The notes under the pieces: model-generated
What the model saw: the letters and a program-made list of their open reading frames with translations, nothing else
Databases searched by the model: none
Told to the model about the DNA's origin: nothing
Shown here: in pieces, positions 42,823-51,270 of the stretch
How the letters are laid out: every line of letters begins with the position of its first letter
Position numbering within the stretch: position 1 is the first letter of the stretch
Position numbers and translations under genes: made by a program
Source of the DNA: Pseudaeromonas paramecii
GTDB taxonomy: Bacteria > Pseudomonadota > Gammaproteobacteria > Enterobacterales > Aeromonadaceae
DNA: 64,000 nt
Direction of reading: 5' to 3'
Assembly: GCF_039540575.1 (NCBI RefSeq)
Contig: NZ_BAABFC010000029.1
Span: forward strand, 62,001-126,000

Positions 42823-43827
42823 ATGCTAGATCCCCGCCTCCCCCTCACCGACCTGCACCGCCATCTGGACGGTAACATACGCCCGCAGACCATACTGGCG
42901 CTGGGCCTGCAACATGGCCTGAGCCTGCCCGCCACCGAGCTGGAGGCCTTGCGCCCCCATGTGCAAATCGTGGAGAAGGAACCCAGCCTGGTGGCCTTTC
43001 TCAGCAAGCTGGACTGGGGGGTCAAGGTGCTGGCGGACTACGACGCCTGCCGCCGGGTAGCCTACGAGAATGTGGAAGATCTCAAGCTGGCCGGCATCGA
43101 CTATGCCGAGCTGCGCTTCAGCCCGGGTTACATGGCCATGACCCACGGCCTGGCTCCACAGGGCGTGGTGGAGGCCGTGATAGACGGCGTGCGGGCCGGC
43201 AGCCGGGATTTCGGCATCAAGACCAACCTCATCGGCATCATGAGTCGCACCTTTGGCCAGGCCGCCTGCCAGCAGGAGCTGGATGCCTGCTTGGCCCATG
43301 CCCAGGATCTGGTGGCCATGGATCTGGCCGGTGACGAGCTGGGCTTCCCCGGTCCCCTGTTCGAGTCGCATTTTCGCCAGGTACGGGATGCCGGTCTGCG
43401 CATCACTGTCCATGCCGGCGAGGCCGCCGGCGCCGACAGCATCTGGCATGCGGTACGCGCCCTGGGAGCCGAACGCATCGGCCATGGCGTGAAAGCCATC
43501 GAAGACCCGCCCCTGCTGGATTACCTGGCGGCGAGGGGCATCGGCATCGAGTCCTGCCTCACCTCCAACCTGCAGACCAGCACGGTATCCGATCTGTCTC
43601 GCCATCCCCTGCGCCAGTTCCTGTCCCACGGCATCCTGGCCTGCCTCAACACCGATGATCCGGCGGTGGAAGGTATCGACCTGCCCCACGAGTATCAGGT
43701 GGCCGCGCCGCTGGCAGGCCTCAGCGCCGAGCAGATCCGTCAGTGTCAGCTAAACGGCCTGACCCTGGCCTTCCTGAGCCCGGAGGAGAAACGCCAGCTG
43801 CAGGCACAGGCCAGCGCTCGGACCTAA
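42823..43827 (+). CDS. add: Adenosine deaminase
   Basis: Zinc enzyme converting adenosine and deoxyadenosine to inosine forms in purine salvage. 334 residues from the ATG at 42823 (E. coli 333); 37 further in-frame codons upstream overlap the GC hairpin and are rejected. Motifs: zinc ligands in TDLHRHLDGN, ITVHAGEAAGADS with catalytic Glu, the ERIGHGVK histidine, and CLNTDDPAVEG with the final Asp ligands. Confidence 0.96.
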   Translation: MLDPRLPLTDLHRHLDGNIRPQTILALGLQHGLSLPATELEALRPHVQIVEKEPSLVAFLSKLDWGVKVLADYDACRRVAYENVEDLKLAGIDYAELRFSPGYMAMTHGLAPQGVVEAVIDGVRAGSRDFGIKTNLIGIMSRTFGQAACQQELDACLAHAQDLVAMDLAGDELGFPGPLFESHFRQVRDAGLRITVHAGEAAGADSIWHAVRALGAERIGHGVKAIEDPPLLDYLAARGIGIESCLTSNLQTSTVSDLSRHPLRQFLSHGILACLNTDDPAVEGIDLPHEYQVAAPLAGLSAEQIRQCQLNGLTLAFLSPEEKRQLQAQASART

Positions 43828-43837
43828 CGCAGGGAAA

Positions 43838-43866
43838 ACAAAAGGCGCCATCAGGCGCCTTTTTCA
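43838..43866. terminator. Bidirectional terminator between add and the SlyB-like gene
   Basis: Stem AGGCGCC / GGCGCCT with loop ATCA, flanked by A-rich sequence on the left (AAAACAAA) and T5 on the right. Confidence 0.9.
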
Positions 43867-43881
43867 TCATCATAACCGCAG

Positions 43882-44352
43882 TTATTGCACCACTGAGACG
43901 GTGACCTTGTTGCCAGACTGCACCATGCGCACCCTAGCCCCGGGCTGATAGGCGGCGTTGGGGGCCTGCACCACCACCACGATATCACCGCTGTCCTTCT
44001 TGATTTCCAGCTCGGCACCGTCCACCAAGTCCATGGACTCCATGGCCTTCTTGCCCGCCGCGGCACCAGCCACGGCACCGGCGGCGGTCGCCAGATCCTT
44101 GCCCTTACCACCGCCGACTGCGCTACCCAGCACACCACCGATCACAGCACCGCCAATGGTGCCCAGCAGGGAATCTCCCCCCGCCTGGATCTTCACCGGA
44201 CGAATGGAAACCAGGGTGCCATAGACCACGGTCTGGGTGACCTTGGCCTGCTCGGCGGTATACACATCCCCGGAGTAGAGATTCTGATTGGCACACCCGG
44301 TCACCGCCAGGGCGGCCGTCATAACCCACAACAACGATTTTGCGCTTTGCAT
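43882..44352 (-). CDS. SlyB/Pcp-type outer-membrane lipoprotein with glycine zipper
   Basis: 156 residues from the ATG at 44352, with GAGGAG seven bases upstream; an in-frame ATG at 44379 is less likely. A lipoprotein signal ends in LAVTGC-ANQ (Cys about residue 20). A glycine-zipper segment (about 60-105: LLGTIGGAVIGGVLGSAVGGG, AAGAVAGAAAGKKA) is followed by a small beta domain (VVVQAPNAAYQPGARVRMV). This is the architecture of SlyB/PcpA lipoproteins, which respond to envelope stress. It is also near the DUF4124-type envelope genes, with no clear operon. Confidence 0.82.
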   Translation of the reverse strand: MQSAKSLLWVMTAALAVTGCANQNLYSGDVYTAEQAKVTQTVVYGTLVSIRPVKIQAGGDSLLGTIGGAVIGGVLGSAVGGGKGKDLATAAGAVAGAAAGKKAMESMDLVDGAELEIKKDSGDIVVVVQAPNAAYQPGARVRMVQSGNKVTVSVVQ

Positions 44353-44472
44353 CTTGAGACTCCTCGGCGAACAGGCCAACTCGCTGAACCTAATGGAATG
44401 GGGGGCATCAGCACCCTCCTGGCGGCCCTGTGACAGTTAAGCATAGGCAAGCTTACACCAGCCTGACCGCCC

Positions 44473-45585
44473 TTACGACAAGGCCTGTGCCGGCGGAATA
44501 TACGAGGTCCCCACAGAATCGGCTACCCCGCCGTGGGTGATCTGGCCCGCATGGACATTCAGGCCGGCCGCCAGATGGGGATCCTGCCGCAGGGCGTCCA
44601 GCCCCTGATCCGCCAATGCCAGTACGAACGGCAAGGTGGCGTGGTTCAAGGCGAAAGTGGCGGTACGGGGCACGGCGCCCGGCATGTTGGCCACGCAATA
44701 ATGCAACACCTGATCCACCAGATAGACGGGATCGCCATGGGTGGTGGGCCGCGAGGTGGCAAAACAGCCACCCTGATCGATGGCCACATCCACCAGCACG
44801 GCACCGGGCTGCATCCGCCCCACCAGCTCCCGGCTCACCAGACGGGGGGTGGACGCGCCAGGCACCAGCACGCTGCCGATCACCAGATCCGCCGTCAGGC
44901 AGTGCCGCTCCACCGCCTCGGCGGTGGCAAACTCGGTTTCCAGCTGGTTGCCAAACTGGCGCCACAGTCGGCGCAACACCGCCAGATTGCGATCCAGCAC
45001 CCTTACCCTGGCCCCCATGCCACAGGCGATCATGGCGGCATGAGAGCCCACCACGCCGCCCCCCAGGATCAGCACCTCGGCCGGCGGCACCCCGGGCACA
45101 CCACCCAGCAACACGCCGCGGCCCTGTCGGGGTTTCTCCAGATAGCAGGCGCCGGCCTGCACCGCCATGCGACCGGCCACCTCCGACATGGGTGCCAGCA
45201 GGGGCAAGCCGCCCTCGGGCGAGGTCACCGTCTCATAGGCGATGCAGCTGGCGCCACTGGCACACAGCGCCTGGGTGAGGACCGGTGCCGCCGCCAGATG
45301 CAGGTAGGTAAACAGCAGCTGGCCCGGCCGCAGGTAGCCACACTCCTCAGGCTGGGGCTCCTTGACCTTGACCACCAGCTGCGCCTCGGCAAACAGGCTG
45401 GCCGCCTCCCCCACCAGCCGGGCTCCCACGGCGGCATAGTCCGCATCCGTTACCCCGATGCCAGCACCGGCACCGCATTGCACCAGCACCTCATGGCCAC
45501 GGGCCACCAGCTCCCGCACACCGGCCGGCGCCAGGCCGACCCGGTACTCCTGTGCCTTGATTTCCTTGGGAATACCCACCCGCAT
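44473..45585 (-). CDS. ald: Alanine dehydrogenase
   Basis: NAD-dependent enzyme interconverting L-alanine and pyruvate plus ammonia. 370 residues, the usual length. It opens MRVGIPKEIKAQEYRVGL, has the substrate Lys in VVKVKEPQPEE, the loop GRMAVQAGACYLEKPRQGRG, the NAD-binding Rossmann motif ILGGGVVGSHAAMIACGMGA, the catalytic region VDVAIDQGGCFATSRPTTH and FALNHATLPFVLALA. It could support ammonia assimilation or alanine use, beside the nitrogen-control block, but no shared regulation is visible. Confidence 0.95.
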   Translation of the reverse strand: MRVGIPKEIKAQEYRVGLAPAGVRELVARGHEVLVQCGAGAGIGVTDADYAAVGARLVGEAASLFAEAQLVVKVKEPQPEECGYLRPGQLLFTYLHLAAAPVLTQALCASGASCIAYETVTSPEGGLPLLAPMSEVAGRMAVQAGACYLEKPRQGRGVLLGGVPGVPPAEVLILGGGVVGSHAAMIACGMGARVRVLDRNLAVLRRLWRQFGNQLETEFATAEAVERHCLTADLVIGSVLVPGASTPRLVSRELVGRMQPGAVLVDVAIDQGGCFATSRPTTHGDPVYLVDQVLHYCVANMPGAVPRTATFALNHATLPFVLALADQGLDALRQDPHLAAGLNVHAGQITHGGVADSVGTSYIPPAQALS

Positions 45586-45702
45586 ACCGCCCCCTAGGCC
45601 CCACAGGCCAACGGCAGACCGCCTTGGATCTAGGTGTAGCCCTTGGCAGACAGGGACGCCAAACGGTCGGTGGCGAAACGTGAGAGGGGAAGGAACAAAC
45701 GA

Positions 45703-45721
45703 CCGGGGCTCCTGGCCCCGG
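45703..45721 (-). terminator. Terminator downstream of hemN
   Basis: Stem CCGGGGC / GCCCCGG with loop TCCTG. Read leftward it is followed by TCGTTTGTTCC, a modest T-tract. It begins 4 bp after the hemN stop. Confidence 0.65.
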
Positions 45722-45724
45722 CAC

Positions 45725-47092
45725 TCAGATCACCCGGGAGAACTGCTGTTGGCGGGCCCGCTGGCGCAGGTAGACATCAAAGCACATGCAGATGTTGCGG
45801 ATCAGCAGGCGACCGGTGGCGCTCACCTGGATGCCGTCGCTATCGAGGGTCACCAGACCATCGGCCACGAAGGGTTGCAGCAGCGCCAGATCCTCGGCGA
45901 AGTAGTCGGCAAAGCGCAGGCCATGGCGCTCTTCTATCTCGGCAAACGCCAGGCGGAAGTTGCAGATCAGCGCCTTGATGACATCCCGGCGAATGAGATC
46001 GTCCCGGTTCAGGGCGCAGCCCTTCCACTGGGCATGGCCCAGGCTGTCCACCTGCTGGTAGTAGGTCTTCAGATCCTTCTGATTCTGGGAGTAGGCATCC
46101 CCCAGCATGCTGATGGAAGAGACCCCCAGCCCCAGCAGATCGCACTCGCCCTGGGTGGTGTAGCCCTGGAAGTTGCGGTGCAGCTCACCGCGGCGCTGGG
46201 CCTGGGCCAGCTCATCCTCCGGCAGGGCGAAGTGATCCATGCCGATGTACTGGTAGCCCGCCTCGGTGAGGAAGGCGATGGTCTGCTGCAGCATGGTCAG
46301 CTTCTGGGCCGCGGTCGGCAGCGTCTCATCCTTGATCTTGTGCTGACCGGGGAAACGCGCCGGCAGGTGGGCATAGTTAAACACCGACAGGCGTCCCGGG
46401 CGCATGGCCACCACCTGCTCCAGGGTGTGCAGGAAGCTCTCCGGGGTCTGCAGCGGCAGTCCGTAGATGAGATCCAGGTTGGTGGAGGCAAAGCCCAGAG
46501 CATCGGCCCGCTGCAGCATGGCGCGGATGAAGTCGTTGTCCTGTACCCGATTCACCGCCGCCTGCACCTTGGCATCGAAGTCCTGCACCCCTATGCTCAG
46601 GCGGTTGAACCCCACCTCCTTGAGCAGATCCAGGGTATCCAGGGCGATCTCCCGCGGATCCACCTCTATGCTGATCTCCGCCGTGTCGGCGAACTGGAAG
46701 TGCTGGCGCAGCAGCCCCATCAGCTGGCGGATCTCGTCGTGATTCAGGTAGGTGGGCGTGCCGCCGCCCCAGTGCAGCTGGGTGACGGTGCGGCCGGCAA
46801 AGCGCGGCGCCAGCTGGGCGACCTCCTTGGCCAGGTAGTCCAGGTACTCGGCGGCCTTCTGGGTCTGGCGGGTGATGATCTTGTTGCAGGCGCAGTAGTA
46901 GCACAGCATGTGGCAGAAGGGGATGTGCACATACAGGGACAGAGGCCGCGCCGGATACTGCGCCGCCGCCTGCAGGAACTGCGGGTAACCGAAGCCCTCG
47001 TCAAACTCCAGGGCTGTGGGATAGGAGGTGTAGCGAGGGCCGCTGTAGTTGTACTTCTGGATGAGTGCCTCATCCCACTGGACTGGATGCAA
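45725..47092 (-). CDS. hemN: Oxygen-independent coproporphyrinogen III dehydrogenase
   Basis: Radical SAM enzyme that converts coproporphyrinogen III to protoporphyrinogen IX without oxygen. 455 residues (E. coli 457). The cluster motif CxxxCxxC is in HIPFCHMLCYYCACNKI, with the extra Cys typical of HemN. Also present are the SAM-binding HWGGGTPTYL, IEVDPREI and RLSIGVQDF. The N-terminus (WDEALIQKYNYSGPRYTSYPTA) is HemN-specific and separates it from HemW. It is preceded by yihI with a 38-bp gap, as in E. coli. Confidence 0.97.
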   Translation of the reverse strand: MHPVQWDEALIQKYNYSGPRYTSYPTALEFDEGFGYPQFLQAAAQYPARPLSLYVHIPFCHMLCYYCACNKIITRQTQKAAEYLDYLAKEVAQLAPRFAGRTVTQLHWGGGTPTYLNHDEIRQLMGLLRQHFQFADTAEISIEVDPREIALDTLDLLKEVGFNRLSIGVQDFDAKVQAAVNRVQDNDFIRAMLQRADALGFASTNLDLIYGLPLQTPESFLHTLEQVVAMRPGRLSVFNYAHLPARFPGQHKIKDETLPTAAQKLTMLQQTIAFLTEAGYQYIGMDHFALPEDELAQAQRRGELHRNFQGYTTQGECDLLGLGVSSISMLGDAYSQNQKDLKTYYQQVDSLGHAQWKGCALNRDDLIRRDVIKALICNFRLAFAEIEERHGLRFADYFAEDLALLQPFVADGLVTLDSDGIQVSATGRLLIRNICMCFDVYLRQRARQQQFSRVI

Positions 47093-47130
47093 GATGCTAC
47101 CTCTCAGATCGGCGCGGCCTGCCGGCCGCC

Positions 47131-47697
47131 TTATTGCTTGCCCTGGCGGGGTTCGTCACCCAGGGCATTGGGATCGAAATTGTCATCCATGAAACGCTGC
47201 CACAGCTCCTCGCTATGGGCTGACTCATCGGCCGGCGCTTCGTCGTCTTCATCCTCGTCGTCCAGCCCCAGTTCGGCCATCAGGGCCTGGTGGCGGGCCA
47301 GCTGGGCATCCACCCAGTCCTGCTCCTCGCTGGTGATGGGCTGACCTTCGTCCAGCCGATCCAGCAGACGACTCAAGCGCTCATCGTTCTCGATGGCCAG
47401 CAGCTCCTTTTCCAGAGCCGCCGGATCCGGCTTGGCCTGAGTGACCGGCTTGGCCTTCGGTTTGGGTTTAGCGGGGGCGCTGGGGGCCAGGCTCACCGGC
47501 TTGCGGGAACCCACCCGGGGATCTGCCGGCTGGCCACCGCGTTTGGCCTTGTCATCCTGGGTCGCCTCACCGTGCCGGCTGCCGGCCTTGAGCCCCTTGC
47601 GCTTGGCGGCGCGCTTACGCTCGCGGGCCACCCGGGCCTGCTCTTCAGACTCACGCTTGGGCGCCTTGCGGGCGGCGGGTTTGGGGCTGGTTTTCAT
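47131..47697 (-). CDS. yihI: Der GTPase-activating protein YihI
   Basis: 188 residues from the ATG at 47697, which follows GGAGAGCGTC; 30 more in-frame codons upstream are rejected. A long, highly basic, disordered N-terminal half (SPKPAARKAPKRESEEQARV, KRKGLKAGSRHG) is followed by a helical core (LLAIENDERLSRLLDRLDEG, VDAQLARHQALMAELGL) and an acidic tail (DDEDEDDEA). YihI stimulates the GTPase Der and so tunes 50S ribosome maturation. It forms a yihI-hemN unit. Confidence 0.88.
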   Translation of the reverse strand: MKTSPKPAARKAPKRESEEQARVARERKRAAKRKGLKAGSRHGEATQDDKAKRGGQPADPRVGSRKPVSLAPSAPAKPKPKAKPVTQAKPDPAALEKELLAIENDERLSRLLDRLDEGQPITSEEQDWVDAQLARHQALMAELGLDDEDEDDEAPADESAHSEELWQRFMDDNFDPNALGDEPRQGKQ

Positions 47698-47891
47698 GAC
47701 GCTCTCCGACTGAATCAAGTGAACCGGGCCAAGGCCGGCGGGCCGACATTGTGCCACGAAAGGCCGAGCCACCCAAGGCATGTCCAAACTGCGGCAGGAC
47801 GGCGGCCACGCTTTTGCATCCCGGCGCTTGTCAGGGCCCGGGCAAAGGGCGTTAGAATCCGGCCTTCATCCTTATCAAGCATAGGCTCGCC

Positions 47892-48128
47892 ATGGCTCAG
47901 CGCATTCCCATTCCCCTGTACGCCCACATCCTCAACCTCATCGGCTCCCTGCTGCTGGCCTGGGGCATACTGGAACACTTCGACCTGTTTCACCTGCTGC
48001 CGGCCAACTGGTATATCAGCCTCGGCGGACTGGGGGTGGACACCCTGATCATCCTGCTGGGGCTGGTGTGCATCATCCCCCACCAGATGATAGTGGTGAC
48101 GGCCGCCCTCAACCGGCGGCGCCGCTAA
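47892..48128 (+). CDS. Small two-helix membrane protein
   Basis: 78 residues with two hydrophobic helices (about 8-28 and 45-68) and a basic C-terminus (NRRRR). The loop FDLFHLLPANWYISLGG joins them. It distantly recalls DUF1418/YbjC-type small proteins, but I cannot assign it. The ATG follows CATAGGCTCGCC, a poor ribosome site. The gene is bounded by an intergenic stretch on the left and 96 bp to the DUF3334 gene on the right. Confidence 0.65.
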   Translation: MAQRIPIPLYAHILNLIGSLLLAWGILEHFDLFHLLPANWYISLGGLGVDTLIILLGLVCIIPHQMIVVTAALNRRRR

Positions 48129-48224
48129 GCTGGACGCCATTCCTGGCCCGGACTATTGTGGCTAGAATTTGATAACGACACAGGCCCCCAGGTGCCCTGG
48201 CACCTGCTCCTCAAGGGATACATC

Positions 48225-48899
48225 ATGAAAAAGAACGAGGCCGTTACCACAGAAGACATTCTGATCAAGCTGTGTAACTCCGTCACCGACGTGCTGGGTG
48301 CCGCCAGCGGACTGGATATCAACTACTCCCCCATGGTGCAGCGCATCCACAAGACCTCGCTGAAACCCGATCTCGGCTGCTTCGTGCTGTTCGACGGCGC
48401 CTTCTCCGGCCTGGTGGTGATCAACTTCACCGCCGCGGCTGCCATGGAGGTCTATCAGAGCTACCTGATGAGCATGGGCATTCCGCAGGAGGAGCTGGCC
48501 ACCCAGCACACCTCCGACGAGGTGGGCAACGTGATGGGCGAGCTGATGAACCAGATACTGGGCGACTTCACCGGCAAGGTGAGCCAGCAGCTGCAGACCT
48601 CCATCAGCCAGAGCCAGCCCAAGATGCTGACCCTCAACAAGCAGGTGCTGATCTCGGTGGACACCAACCTGGACCGCCCCCAGGCCCGCCGCGTCTCCTT
48701 CTATACCACCCGCAACAACATCTTCTATCTGGAACTGGCCATGGACAAGACGGAGTTCATCCAGTTGCATGACTTCCAACCCGAAGTGGTGGACCCCGAT
48801 GCCATCCTGGCCGGCAACAGCCAGCCCGCCGCCCAGTCGGAAAGCAAGTCCGGCGACAGCTCGGAGCAGGATGACCTGCTCGCCTCCCTGGGGTTATGA
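48225..48899 (+). CDS. DUF3334 family protein, CheC/CheX-like fold suspected
   Basis: 224 residues from the ATG at 48225 (AAGGG eight bases upstream); 23 upstream in-frame codons are unsupported. The central part contains VLFDGAFSGLVVINFTAAAAMEVY and TSDEVGNVMGELMNQILGDF. The second resembles the helix of CheC/CheX phosphatases, which carry a conserved E-x-x-N pattern. A disordered acidic Ser-rich tail (SQPAAQSESKSGDSSEQDD) ends the protein. I recall the DUF3334 label for this vibrio/aeromonad family; the phosphatase idea is inference. No chemotaxis gene is adjacent. Confidence 0.68.
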   Translation: MKKNEAVTTEDILIKLCNSVTDVLGAASGLDINYSPMVQRIHKTSLKPDLGCFVLFDGAFSGLVVINFTAAAAMEVYQSYLMSMGIPQEELATQHTSDEVGNVMGELMNQILGDFTGKVSQQLQTSISQSQPKMLTLNKQVLISVDTNLDRPQARRVSFYTTRNNIFYLELAMDKTEFIQLHDFQPEVVDPDAILAGNSQPAAQSESKSGDSSEQDDLLASLGL

Positions 48900-48945
48900 T
48901 GCCAAGGCCGCCGATAGGCGGCCTTTGTTTTGCCAAGGAGGCGTC

Positions 48946-49569
48946 ATGCTCGACCCCCATACCCTGCTGCTGTTTCTCACCAGCGCCCTGTTGCTCTGTC
49001 TGGCGCCGGGTCCGGACAACCTGTTCGTGCTGGGGCAGGCCATGCTGCGCGGCCCCAAGGCCGGCTACCTGGTGACCCTGGGCCTGGCCACCGGACTCAT
49101 AGTCCACACCTCCGCCGTGGCCCTGGGGGTGGCCGCCCTGTTTCAGGCCTCCGCCCTGGCCTTCACCCTGTTGAAAGTCGGCGGCGCCGCCTACCTGCTC
49201 TACCTGGCGTGGGGCGCCTGGCGGGCCGGCGCTCAGGGGCTGAGCCGCGAGCAGGTCCAGCTGTCGTCCCAGGCCCTCTACCGGCGCGGCATCCTGATGA
49301 ACCTGACCAATCCCAAGGTCTCCATCTTCTTCCTGGCCTTCCTGCCGCAGTTCACCCAGCCGGAGCAAGGCCCCTTGGCACCGCAGCTGTTGCTGCTGGG
49401 CGGGCTCTTCATCCTCTGCGCCCTGCTGGTGTTCGGCTTCATCAGCCTGCTGGCCGGCCGGCTGGGCAACTGGTTTGCCCGCCAGCCCAAGGCCGAGAGC
49501 TGGATGAACCGCGTCGCCGGCACCCTGTTTGCCGGCCTGGCCCTGCGCCTGCTGGTGACAGAGCGCTAA
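48946..49569 (+). CDS. LysE/RhtB-family amino-acid exporter
   Basis: 207 residues from the ATG at 48946 with GGAGG upstream; 59 in-frame codons before it overlap the preceding gene and are rejected. Six predicted helices. It begins MLDPHTLLLFLTSALLLCLAPGPDNLFVLGQ, the family signature with the PGPD motif, and contains KVGGAAYLLYLAWGAWR and LTNPKVSIFFLAFLPQF. It exports an amino acid or derivative; the substrate is unknown. The 3' end overlaps the convergent DnaJ-related gene by 4 bp. Confidence 0.9.
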   Translation: MLDPHTLLLFLTSALLLCLAPGPDNLFVLGQAMLRGPKAGYLVTLGLATGLIVHTSAVALGVAALFQASALAFTLLKVGGAAYLLYLAWGAWRAGAQGLSREQVQLSSQALYRRGILMNLTNPKVSIFFLAFLPQFTQPEQGPLAPQLLLLGGLFILCALLVFGFISLLAGRLGNWFARQPKAESWMNRVAGTLFAGLALRLLVTER

Positions 49570-50180
49570 TCCCGCAGGGTCCGCCAGGCCAGCTCGATGG
49601 CCTGAAAGCGCCCCACCTCACCCCCGCGATCGGGATGATGCGCCAGGGCCAGGGCCTTCCAGCGCCGACGGATGTCGGCCTGGGAGGCGCTCTGGGGCAG
49701 CTCCAGCACCGCCAACGCCGCCAGACGGGCCGCCGGCTCAACCTGGTAGCAGAAGGCCTGCCAAAACCCCGCCAGCAGAGCCGTCACCTCGGCCTCGTCG
49801 GTCTGCCAGAGATTTTGCCAATCCAGGTAGTAGTCCCGCAGAGGATCCGAGGCCTGCAGGCTCCCCCTCGACACCTGCCCCACATCGATATGCAGATCCA
49901 GCGGGCTGACCGCCAGCCAGTCGCCCTGCCGGGACAAGAGCCCCTGCAGCTGGTACAGGCCGTTCATCAGCAGGAAGTTGGTGCGAAACAGCCCCAGATC
50001 ATCACCGGCCTGGCCCCGCGGCAGCAGGCCGTCGGCCTGTAGCTGGGTCATCAGCTCATGCAGCTTGCAGGGCCCCTCGGCCGCTTGCAGCCGGGCCAGC
50101 AAGGGCAGCAATAAGGGGTTATCGTCGGCAGACGCCGGGGAAGACAGGGACACGGGACGATCCACAGGTGAGTGAGTCAT
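49566..50180 (-). CDS. DnaJ-related protein with C-terminal J domain
   Basis: 204 residues from the ATG at 50180. The N-terminal two-thirds (NPLLLPLLARLQAAEGPCKLHELM, LFRTNFLLMNGLYQL) belong to the DnaJ-related family. A short C-terminal J domain follows (SQADIRRRWKALALAHHPDRGGEVGRFQAIELAWRTL) with the HPD motif needed to stimulate Hsp70. The cargo is unknown. It is divergent from engB, with an 81-bp gap. Confidence 0.82.
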   Translation of the reverse strand: MTHSPVDRPVSLSSPASADDNPLLLPLLARLQAAEGPCKLHELMTQLQADGLLPRGQAGDDLGLFRTNFLLMNGLYQLQGLLSRQGDWLAVSPLDLHIDVGQVSRGSLQASDPLRDYYLDWQNLWQTDEAEVTALLAGFWQAFCYQVEPAARLAALAVLELPQSASQADIRRRWKALALAHHPDRGGEVGRFQAIELAWRTLRD

Positions 50181-50261
50181 GCTATTATGTTCGGCTGCCG
50201 GGCTTGACGGCGTCAACCCGACAGGCCCGACCCACTTTTGACTCACCACGGGGAACTCACC

Positions 50262-50912
50262 TTGGAAAACCAGACCCTGAACTTTCATAAGGTCCACTTT
50301 GTGACCAGTGCCCCGGATATCCGGCACCTGCCGGATGACGACGGTGTGGAAGTGGCCTTCGCAGGGCGCTCCAATGCGGGCAAATCCTCCGCCCTCAACG
50401 CCCTCACCGGCCAGCGTCAGCTGGCGCGCACCAGTAAGACCCCGGGCCGTACCCAGTTGATCAACCTGTTTGAGCTGGAACCCGGCAAGCGGCTGGTGGA
50501 CTTGCCCGGCTACGGCTATGCCCAGGTGCCCGAGGAGATGAAGCGCAAGTGGCAGGCCTCCTTGTCCGAATACCTGCAGAAGCGTGAATCCCTCAAGGGG
50601 CTGGTGCTACTGATGGACATCCGCCACCCGCTCAAGGACACGGACACCCAGCTGCTGGAGTGGGCCACCGCCAACGGCATCAAGGTGCTGGCGCTGCTGA
50701 CCAAGTGTGACAAGTTCAACCCGGGCCCGCGCAAGACCATAGTCCAGCAGGTCCGCCGTCAGGTGGCCGAGTTTGGCGGCGACGTCCAGGTGGAAGCCTT
50801 CTCTTCCTTGAAAGGCATAGGTGTGGAGCTGGTGAGCCAGGTGCTGAGCCGCTGGTATCTGGAGCACGAAGACGCCGCGGCGCAAGACGACGAGCTCGTC
50901 GATCCCGTCTGA
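50262..50912 (+). CDS. engB: Ribosome-biogenesis GTPase EngB (YihA)
   Basis: 216 residues from the TTG at 50262, with GGGGA eight bases upstream; the frame extends to another TTG at 50238, which lacks a site. E. coli YihA is 210 residues and aligns from HFVTSAPDIRHLPDD. GTPase motifs: G1 GRSNAGKSS, G2 KTPGRTQ, G3 DLPGYGYA, G4 LTKCDK, and the SSLKGIG near the end. It acts in late 50S subunit assembly. As in E. coli it is followed by Spot 42 and polA, both on the opposite strand here. Confidence 0.95.
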   Translation: MENQTLNFHKVHFVTSAPDIRHLPDDDGVEVAFAGRSNAGKSSALNALTGQRQLARTSKTPGRTQLINLFELEPGKRLVDLPGYGYAQVPEEMKRKWQASLSEYLQKRESLKGLVLLMDIRHPLKDTDTQLLEWATANGIKVLALLTKCDKFNPGPRKTIVQQVRRQVAEFGGDVQVEAFSSLKGIGVELVSQVLSRWYLEHEDAAAQDDELVDPV

Positions 50913-50947
50913 TCCCGCCTGATCCCGCTTGCCGGGCACTCGCCCAT

Positions 50948-51051
50948 AAAAAAACCCCGGTGCAAACGCACCGGGGCAGCTAGTTTAAGCTCTCACACTA
51001 GGTGAAAAATTAAAGGTCTGATTGATAGAACATCTTACCTCTATACCCTAC
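50948..51051 (-). ncRNA. spf: Spot 42 regulatory RNA
   Basis: On the minus strand the RNA begins GTAGGGTATAGAGGTAAGAT, then GTTCTATCAATCAGACCTTT. Almost identical to the first 40 bases of E. coli Spot 42 (one change at base 9 and two near base 30), it has lost similarity in the middle and ends in a GC-rich terminator hairpin CCCCGGTGC / GCACCGGGG plus T7. Length is about 104 bases (E. coli 109). The position between engB and polA, transcribed in polA's direction, is the same as in E. coli. Spot 42 base-pairs with Hfq help to mRNAs such as galK and central-metabolism genes and is under CRP-cAMP control in E. coli. Conservation of the 5' pairing region suggests a shared target set. Confidence 0.9.
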
Positions 51052-51057
51052 GCGCCC

Positions 51058-51086
51058 AATCTAACTAAGCTCGGCCGAGCTGAAAA
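51058..51086 (-). promoter_or_regulatory. Spot 42 promoter with palindromic spacer
   Basis: TTTTCA (-35, 51086-51081), 17-bp spacer, TAGATT (-10, 51063-51058), both 4/6, with the start at 51051. The spacer is filled by the perfect 14-bp palindrome AGCTCGGCCGAGCT (51068-51081), a possible operator. A lone CRP-like GTGA half-site lies upstream near 51089-51094; no full CRP site was recognised. Confidence 0.55.
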
Positions 51087-51165
51087 GATCGTGAAAACGG
51101 TTTATTTCTCTTTATTTTTCCATAACTTGATTGAGACCATTTTCATGGCCAACCAAATCGCGGGC

Positions 51166-51193
51166 AAAAAAAGACCCCATACAAGACGGGGTC
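51166..51193 (-). terminator. Terminator downstream of polA
   Basis: On the minus strand: GACCCC-GTCTTGTAT-GGGGTC followed by T7. It lies 78 bp beyond the polA stop and upstream of the Spot 42 promoter, insulating the RNA from polA read-through. Confidence 0.85.
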
Positions 51194-51270
51194 AACAAAA
51201 TGGTCCAATTTCCATGTAACTAATTAGTCAGTGGTTTCGAGAATAAGTTCCCTGACCATCATAAATTTTG

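Larger units (their letters stand above)
50913..51270. other. engB-polA intergenic region
   Basis: 358 bp containing the Spot 42 gene (50948-51051), its promoter (51058-51086) with a palindrome in the spacer, an AT-rich upstream tract (51097-51140), the polA terminator (51166-51193) and 77 bp of polA trailer. Confidence 0.85.
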
